Shown in pieces: positions 13,376-17,678 of a DNA stretch of 17,678 nucleotides. Positions within the stretch are counted from its first letter, which is position 1; each line of letters starts with the position of its first letter. The translations under genes were made by a program, and so were the position numbers. This stretch comes from Bacillota bacterium. Lineage in GTDB: Bacteria > Bacillota > Bacilli > Tumebacillales > Effusibacillaceae. The notes below the pieces were generated by a model. The model worked only from the letters and a program-made list of their open reading frames with translations. It ran no database searches and was not told where the DNA came from. Location of the stretch: positions 1 through 17,678 of the forward strand of contig JAGVBM010000126.1 in assembly GCA_020059765.1 (NCBI GenBank), given 5' to 3'.

Positions 13376-15085
13376 TCAAGAAGCATCAGAAGGGGAGATA
13401 TTTCGCTTTTTCTCGGCCATAGCCTTTTCCTCCTCTTCTTGCAGTGCTCGCTTCAAGACTTTTCCGACCATGGTTTTCGGCAATTCCGTTCGAAACTCGT
13501 ACGAACGCGGAACTTTGTAGGCGGCCAATCGATCACGACAATATGCATTCAGTTCTTCTTCCGTTACGTTTTCCCCATTTTTAAGAACGAGAAAAGCTTT
13601 GACCGTCTCCCCGCGATAAGGGTCGGGAACCCCAATAACGGCTGCTTCAAGCACAGCAGGGTGTTCAAATAGCACCTCTTCCACTTCTCGCGGATAGATA
13701 TTGAATCCACCGGCAATGATCATATTTTTTTTGCGATCGACAATCGAAAAATACCCTTCTTCATCCATAATGCCAATGTCCCCGGTCAACAGCCAACCAT
13801 CCCTAAGCGTTTCTTCGGTCTCGGTCGGTCGGTTCCAATATCCTTTCATCACCTGCGGTCCTTTAACAATCAATTCACCCGGTTTGCCGGGTGGAAGTTC
13901 TCCCCAGGTTTCCGAATCCACTATTTTCGCTCTCGTATTTGGCCAGGGGAGACCGATGGAGCCGTTTTTTCGTTTTCCCCAAATGGGATTGCAGTGGGTA
14001 ACAGGTGAAGCCTCCGTAAGACCGTATCCTTCCACCAATCTGCCGCCAGTGACGGCTTCAAACCGTTCTTGCACTTCCAGGGGCAAGGGAGCGGAACCGC
14101 TGATGCAAGCCTCAATTGAGGAAAGATTATATTTTTCGAGATCCGGATGATTCAACAAAGCGATGTACATGGTTGGAGCACCCGGAAACAGTGTAGGTTT
14201 TTCCCGATCAATTGTCTGTAATACGTCAGACGCATGGAAACGCGGCAGCAATAACATCTTGGCGGCTATTATGATCGCCAGATTCATGCCCACTGTCATC
14301 CCGTATACATGAAAGAAGGGGAGTGCGCAAAGCATTGTTTCCGAACCGGGCTTGCATTTCCAGATCCAATGTCTCGCTTGAACCGTATTGGCTACCAGGT
14401 TTGTATGGGTGAGCTGAACTCCTTTTGACAAACCTGTTGTTCCGCCAGTATACTGCAGCAAAGCCAAATCCTCAGACGGATGTATCGCCGCCGAAACAGG
14501 ATGGGATGTCGCATTTTTCATCAGTTTCGTGTAGGACAAGGTATACTGATCATAAGTAATTTTGACATGCTGTCCATCTTTGCGAACTTTTATCGGATAC
14601 AGAAGGTTTTTGGGAAAAGGGAGATAGTCTTTGATACTTGCAACGATGATTTTCTCAACTGATGTTTCTTGCAACGCTTTGGCCACTTTTGGATAGATAA
14701 GATCCAAGGTGAGCATCAGCCGAATTCCGGAGTCGATTGCCTGATGATGTATTTCACGGTCTACATACATGGGATTGAATTGGACAACCACGGCTCCTGC
14801 AAACATAGTCCCATAATAGGCAATGACACTTTGCGGAGTGTTCGGCAGCATAATGCCGATACGATCACCTTTTTGAATTCCGAGATTCAACAATACGTTG
14901 GCAAAACGATAGGATTCCTGCAGCAGCTCTTTATAAGAAAGCGCTTTCCCCATGAATAAAATTGAAACTTGATCCGGATATTGTTCGGCAGATTGTACGA
15001 GAAAATAGGTCAAGGGTTGATCTGGAAAATCCAATTCCAACGGAATTTCGCTCGGATATTGTCTACTCCAAGGCAAATTTGTCAT
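13376..15085 (-). CDS. fadD: Long-chain fatty-acid-CoA ligase
   Basis: Activates fatty acids to acyl-CoA with ATP, the entry step to beta-oxidation. The 569-residue AMP-forming enzyme has the P-loop motif YTGGTTGLSKG (212-222), the GYGLTEASP adenylate motif, the GWLLTGDIG and DRKKNMIIAGG hinge region, and the C-terminal catalytic lysine Lys542 in MVGKVLKR. The length matches bacterial LcfA/FadD. The ATG at 15085 has GAAGGGA six bases upstream; a TTG six codons earlier overlaps that site and is less likely. The promoter carries a palindromic operator, suggesting control by an acyl-CoA-responsive repressor. It is transcribed alone here, convergent to the EcsC-family gene and divergent from HU. 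The preferred acyl chain length is not readable. Confidence 0.94.
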   Translation of the reverse strand: MTNLPWSRQYPSEIPLELDFPDQPLTYFLVQSAEQYPDQVSILFMGKALSYKELLQESYRFANVLLNLGIQKGDRIGIMLPNTPQSVIAYYGTMFAGAVVVQFNPMYVDREIHHQAIDSGIRLMLTLDLIYPKVAKALQETSVEKIIVASIKDYLPFPKNLLYPIKVRKDGQHVKITYDQYTLSYTKLMKNATSHPVSAAIHPSEDLALLQYTGGTTGLSKGVQLTHTNLVANTVQARHWIWKCKPGSETMLCALPFFHVYGMTVGMNLAIIIAAKMLLLPRFHASDVLQTIDREKPTLFPGAPTMYIALLNHPDLEKYNLSSIEACISGSAPLPLEVQERFEAVTGGRLVEGYGLTEASPVTHCNPIWGKRKNGSIGLPWPNTRAKIVDSETWGELPPGKPGELIVKGPQVMKGYWNRPTETEETLRDGWLLTGDIGIMDEEGYFSIVDRKKNMIIAGGFNIYPREVEEVLFEHPAVLEAAVIGVPDPYRGETVKAFLVLKNGENVTEEELNAYCRDRLAAYKVPRSYEFRTELPKTMVGKVLKRALQEEEEKAMAEKKRNISPSDAS

Positions 15086-15120
15086 AAGATTCCCTTCTTT
15101 CAATCTATCTGCTAATCAAG

Positions 15121-15149
15121 ATCGTAACATATACCGACTAGTCGGTCAA
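15121..15149 (-). promoter_or_regulatory. Promoter of the acyl-CoA ligase gene
   Basis: On the minus strand, TTGACC (15149-15144) and TACGAT (15126-15121) are 17 bases apart, matching the consensus at 5 and 4 of 6 bases. The start codon is 36 bases beyond the -10. Confidence 0.6.
15133..15146. promoter_or_regulatory. TetR-type operator candidate in the acyl-CoA ligase promoter
   Basis: ACCGACTAGTCGGT is a perfect 14-bp palindrome covering the end of the -35 and half of the spacer. The shape is typical of TetR-family operators, including those of fatty-acid degradation regulators. The regulator is not encoded in this window. Confidence 0.65.
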
Positions 15150-15284
15150 ATTTTGAATACTGATAAATCTTCTTCTGAAACAGATAATTTTGCGGTTTGA
15201 TTCGATTTTTTTCAAATAGTTGCAGGACTTTTGAGGATTTCACCGAATATATTCCATATCTTTCATTAGAAAGGATGAAGATTC

Positions 15285-15557
15285 TTGAACAAATCGGATC
15301 TTATTTCTCAAGTGGCCGAAAAAGCGGGTCTCAAAAAAGTAGATGCCGAAAAGGCGGTTAACGCAATTTTTGACTCAATCGGTGAAGCATTAAAAGAAGG
15401 AGACAAAGTACAATTGATCGGTTTTGGAACCTTCGAAACTCGTGAACGTTCCGCTCGGGTTGGCCGTAATCCGCAAACCGGCACAGAAATTCAAATTCCG
15501 GCAAGCAAAGTGCCAGCATTCAAACCGGGCAGTGGATTGAAAGACCTCCTGAAGTAA
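15285..15557 (+). CDS. hup: DNA-binding protein HU
   Basis: The histone-like nucleoid protein that bends and compacts DNA as a dimer. The 90-residue product is a full HU: MNKSDLISQVAEKAGL start, the GFGTFETRERSARVGRNPQTG region leading into the DNA-binding beta arm (about residues 46-62), IQIPASKVPAFKPGSGLKD at the end. It starts with TTG, preceded by AAAGGATGA (15270-15278). The upstream 180 bases hold the divergent acyl-CoA ligase promoter; I found no convincing HU promoter, only a TTGCAG at 15220 with poorly placed AT-rich hexamers. It is a single-gene unit with a strong terminator. Confidence 0.96.
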   Translation: MNKSDLISQVAEKAGLKKVDAEKAVNAIFDSIGEALKEGDKVQLIGFGTFETRERSARVGRNPQTGTEIQIPASKVPAFKPGSGLKDLLK

Positions 15558-15578
15558 AAACGCACCTGACTACATAGG

Positions 15579-15612
15579 AAACGCACTCGAAAAAGAGTGC
15601 GTTTTTGTTTTT
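15579..15612 (+). terminator. Rho-independent terminator of the HU gene
   Basis: A perfect 10-bp stem (15579-15588 with 15595-15604) with loop GAAAAA runs into a T-rich tract broken by one G. Confidence 0.92.
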
Positions 15613-15674
15613 GGATAAATTATTGGGAATTGTGAAAAAATGTAAGCAAAAAAATATCGAAAAGGGAATGGGAT

Positions 15675-16610
15675 ATGCTTCTTTATTCGATCGAAGCCAA
15701 TACTTTGCAATCCACAGAAGGATTCCAGATTCCAAAAGATCATGAAATCGTTTGGATTCATCAGGATCGAGAACAATTTCAAGAGTCTGCCCAGCAGATT
15801 AAGGAATTTGTTGAATTGCATCCGCTCATCTATAAAGTATTAGAAAAACATGATAATAGACCAAAGATTCTTTTCTTTCAACAACATATTTTCCTCTGCT
15901 TTTATGCGCTTCTTCCCAATTTCCGACTGTCTGAGATCAATTTAATCGTTGGAAAAAAGTTTTTAGTAAGTATTGCGGAAGATTCACTGTCGTTTTGGAA
16001 ATCGGTCTCCCGGACGTTTCAACAAAATCCGGTCAACATGCGTCATACAGGACATATTTTGTATCATGTGTTAGATGAATTGGTCGAAAATAATTTGTAT
16101 TACATTGATCGAATCGCAGAAGAAATCCTAAAAATACAACAAAACGTGTTTGACAACCCTTTCGAAAACGAGATAGGACATCGCATTTTTCAATGGCGGA
16201 ATCAAATCCATGTGTTTCGGAAACATGTGGAAGATGAGATGGAAATCATTCGACAGGTCATCCGATCGGATCTGCCTTACGTGGATGAAGAAGCCGGATT
16301 TTTCTTTCAGGATTTAATTGATGATTTTTCAAGGGTAGTAGATGCTTTCGATGCATTTCAGGAGCAGTTGTTCGGCATTATCGATCTGCAAACTTCCTTA
16401 AAAGCGGATCATATGAATTCGATCATGAAAACTTTGACGTTGGTTAGTGTTATCTTCATTCCCATAACATTTCTTGTCGGCGTCTATGGAATGAATTTTG
16501 AGAATATGCCAGAACTCCATTGGAAGTATGGGTACTTCATATTATGGGGGATTTTGCTCACGATAATCTCGGGAACAATCATTTTTTTTCGAAAACGTAG
16601 GTGGTGGTAA
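15675..16610 (+). CDS. corA: CorA family magnesium/divalent cation transporter
   Basis: CorA forms a pentameric Mg2+ channel in the membrane. The 311-residue product has the N-terminal alpha/beta cytoplasmic domain, a long helical stalk (about residues 130-245) rich in charged residues, and two C-terminal membrane helices. The first ends in the selectivity signature YGMN (271-274), followed by the periplasmic-type loop FENMPEL and a second helix ending in RKRRWW, a basic C-terminus as expected. AAGGGAATGGGAT precedes the ATG. The length is normal for the family. Some paralogues carry Co2+ or Zn2+ rather than Mg2+, and sequence alone does not settle that. Confidence 0.93.
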   Translation: MLLYSIEANTLQSTEGFQIPKDHEIVWIHQDREQFQESAQQIKEFVELHPLIYKVLEKHDNRPKILFFQQHIFLCFYALLPNFRLSEINLIVGKKFLVSIAEDSLSFWKSVSRTFQQNPVNMRHTGHILYHVLDELVENNLYYIDRIAEEILKIQQNVFDNPFENEIGHRIFQWRNQIHVFRKHVEDEMEIIRQVIRSDLPYVDEEAGFFFQDLIDDFSRVVDAFDAFQEQLFGIIDLQTSLKADHMNSIMKTLTLVSVIFIPITFLVGVYGMNFENMPELHWKYGYFILWGILLTIISGTIIFFRKRRWW

Positions 16611-16658
16611 CATAATATTATTACGGTTAATTCATTGTAACGAATAGGGGGTGATGAA

Positions 16659-16835
16659 GTGAGTGCAAAAGATGCGATTCGCCAATCAATCCAAGAATGT
16701 GAAGCGATTTCTTCGAATTTGCAAACAGCGTTACAACACGTACATCAAGAGATGGCCAGACAACGATTGCAGAGTGCCGTAACCAATTTGGAAGCCGTCA
16801 TCAACGATTGTCGCAGTGCGATGGATAATGTGTAA
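16659..16835 (+). CDS. Small helical protein of unknown function, 58 residues
   Basis: A short gene with a GTG start after GGGGGTGATGAA. The product begins MSAKDAIRQSIQECEAIS and ends INDCRSAMDNV. It is predicted to be almost all helix, with heptad-like spacing of Ile, Leu and Val (coiled-coil or helical hairpin), and has two cysteines (14 and 51) near opposite ends. It has no signal sequence. It lies between corA (48 bases upstream) and the decayed exporter (11 bases downstream). The composition faintly recalls small Bacilli proteins of the DUF1657 type, but I do not claim membership. Confidence 0.6.
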   Translation: MSAKDAIRQSIQECEAISSNLQTALQHVHQEMARQRLQSAVTNLEAVINDCRSAMDNV

Positions 16836-16846
16836 AGAGGAAAGTA

Positions 16847-17357
16847 ATGGTTGCTGCAGCAGTTCACGGTTTCTTGCTCGCTGTCAGATACACTGCTGAT
16901 CACCCTAGCCGTCCTTGGGATTTCGATTGTTGTCGTGAATTCCGCATGGTTGCGGACAATTTTGCTTGTTACCGGATTCGTATTCCTGCTGTACATGGGA
17001 TGGGTGTCATGGAGATCTGAACCGAAGCCAACTAAGGATCACGAGAAGGCCGGATTTTCGACTTTCAAACAGATCGCTTTCGCTTCGTCCGTATCATTGT
17101 TGAATCCCCACGCGATTTTGGATACGGTTGGGGTTATCGGGATCAGTTCATTGCAGTATTCGGGAACTGATCTGTTGGTCTTTGGAATTTCCTGCATCCT
17201 AGTGTCATGGTTATGGTTTACCGGGTTAGCGCTGGCCGGAAGGACAACCGGGAAGCTTGACAAAAGCGGACGTTTAACCCTGATCATCAATAAACTATCG
17301 GCACTGGTCATGTGGGGTTCCGCTTGCTATATCGGACTGACGCTTTTCTCTATATAA
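16847..17357 (+). pseudogene. LysE/ArgO-type amino-acid exporter, broken by an internal deletion
   Basis: The LysE family exports basic amino acids through about six membrane helices. Here AAAGAGGAAAG followed by ATG at 16847 gives MVAAAVHGFLLA, the expected start of such a protein. In family members this is followed by the rest of helix 1 (an ILPLGxQN-type motif) and a segment of roughly 30-40 residues. That part is missing. At about 16875-16886 the reading changes to another frame, which continues with SLSDTLLITLAVLGISIVVV, LLYMGWVSWRS, SLLNPHAILDTVGVIG and more, through a normal C-terminus at 17357. So about 100 bases, not a multiple of three, appear deleted. From the ATG, translation stops near 17020. 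A shortened product from an internal start cannot be excluded but would lack the first membrane segment. Confidence 0.75.
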
Positions 17358-17371
17358 AATACACTATCCGG

Positions 17372-17411
17372 AACCTTGATCATACGGCAGGCTGATGATC
17401 AAGGTTTTTTT
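17372..17411 (+). terminator. Rho-independent terminator after the exporter remnant
   Basis: A perfect 12-bp stem (17372-17383 with 17395-17406), 11-base loop, then a run of seven T. It is intact although the gene in front is broken. Confidence 0.92.
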
Positions 17412-17440
17412 GGCCGCCGGACTTCTGGCATAAAATAACT

Positions 17441-17678
17441 ATGACAATAGAAATAAGACTATGCAATCGGTTATGAAGGTTGGGCGGATGCCGGAGCCGA
17501 TCAACTGCAGATTGTCATCGCAGATGGACAAGCGGCGGGTACCATCCATGGATGGGCAAGTGCCAAGGGTGGCATTGAGGCGTTCGGAAAGTGGATCGAA
17601 CCGGGCATTTCTGTGTCGACCCATACACCGCCCCTGAATCTTCGTCTGGTCCCGGAGGGGGACGGCAAAGACGCACTT
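17441..17678 (+). pseudogene. Unrecognised reading frame without a start, open to the window end; possible frameshift
   Basis: From 17457 to the window end one frame stays open and reads like protein (GYEGWADAGADQLQIV, then GTIHGWASAKGGIEAFGKW, then a Pro-rich stretch), but no ATG, GTG or TTG occurs in it until late, and a TAA lies directly before it. An ATG at 17441 reads MTIEI in another frame and meets a stop after 11 codons; dropping a single A near 17453-17456 would join the two as MTIEIDYAIGYEGW. No ribosome binding site precedes that ATG. I cannot name the family. It could be a frameshifted gene, a truncated remnant or a sequencing error. The gene continues beyond the window. Confidence 0.4.

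Noticed and set aside
13701..14150. Long plus-strand open frame of 149 codons opposite the acyl-CoA ligase gene
   Set aside because: It is antisense to a clear catalytic gene, has no family features and no ribosome binding site.
1..17678. CRISPR array, tRNA/rRNA gene, insertion sequence, phage or defence island
   Set aside because: No spaced direct repeats, no transposase or integrase, no structured RNA gene, and no known defence domain were found on either strand.

Overview
The window looks like a chromosomal segment of a Gram-positive bacterium of the class Bacilli. The grounds are the gene order hflX - ynbB - (glnA) - glnR - glnA - lexA / yneA, which matches the Bacillus subtilis neighbourhood, a B. 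subtilis-type GlnR box and LexA boxes, strong G-rich ribosome binding sites, and TTG/GTG starts. A tungsten-type aldehyde ferredoxin oxidoreductase and the extra glutamine synthetase suggest a lineage outside Bacillus itself (an Alicyclobacillaceae-like genus is possible, but the species cannot be fixed from this sequence).

Layout. Positions 1-2070: an aldehyde:ferredoxin oxidoreductase-family gene translationally coupled to a small MoaD/ThiS-like sulfur carrier, bounded by two terminators. Positions 2082-4691: hflX overlapping ynbB. Positions 4700-8183: a nitrogen block with two glutamine synthetases. The first has its own promoter with a GlnR box. The second sits in a canonical glnR-glnA operon with a GlnR box at exactly the same distance from the -35. 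The second enzyme keeps the Arg equivalent to B. subtilis Arg62, used in feedback inhibition; the first has Ser there. Positions 8209-9345: lexA and a divergent yneA-like SOS division inhibitor, with three LexA boxes between them placed over both promoters.

Positions 9441-11981: a DUF456 membrane protein and, divergently, an exported DUF2334 (polysaccharide-deacetylase-like) protein fused to VCBS/FG-GAP-type calcium-binding repeats. Positions 12027-13297: moaB and an EcsC-family gene, overlapping by one base. A perfect 19-bp inverted repeat separates these from a convergent acyl-CoA synthetase gene (13376-15085), whose promoter carries a perfect 14-bp palindrome resembling a TetR-family operator. 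Positions 15285-16835: HU, CorA and a 58-residue helical protein. Positions 16847-17678: apparent gene decay, namely a LysE/ArgO-type exporter that has lost its first membrane region through an internal deletion, then a reading frame that is open to the window end but has no start.

Most of the window is core chromosome. I see no defence system, CRISPR array, RNA gene or transposon. The best candidates for new biology are the GlnR-controlled second glutamine synthetase predicted to escape feedback inhibition, and the deacetylase-like/VCBS fusion.
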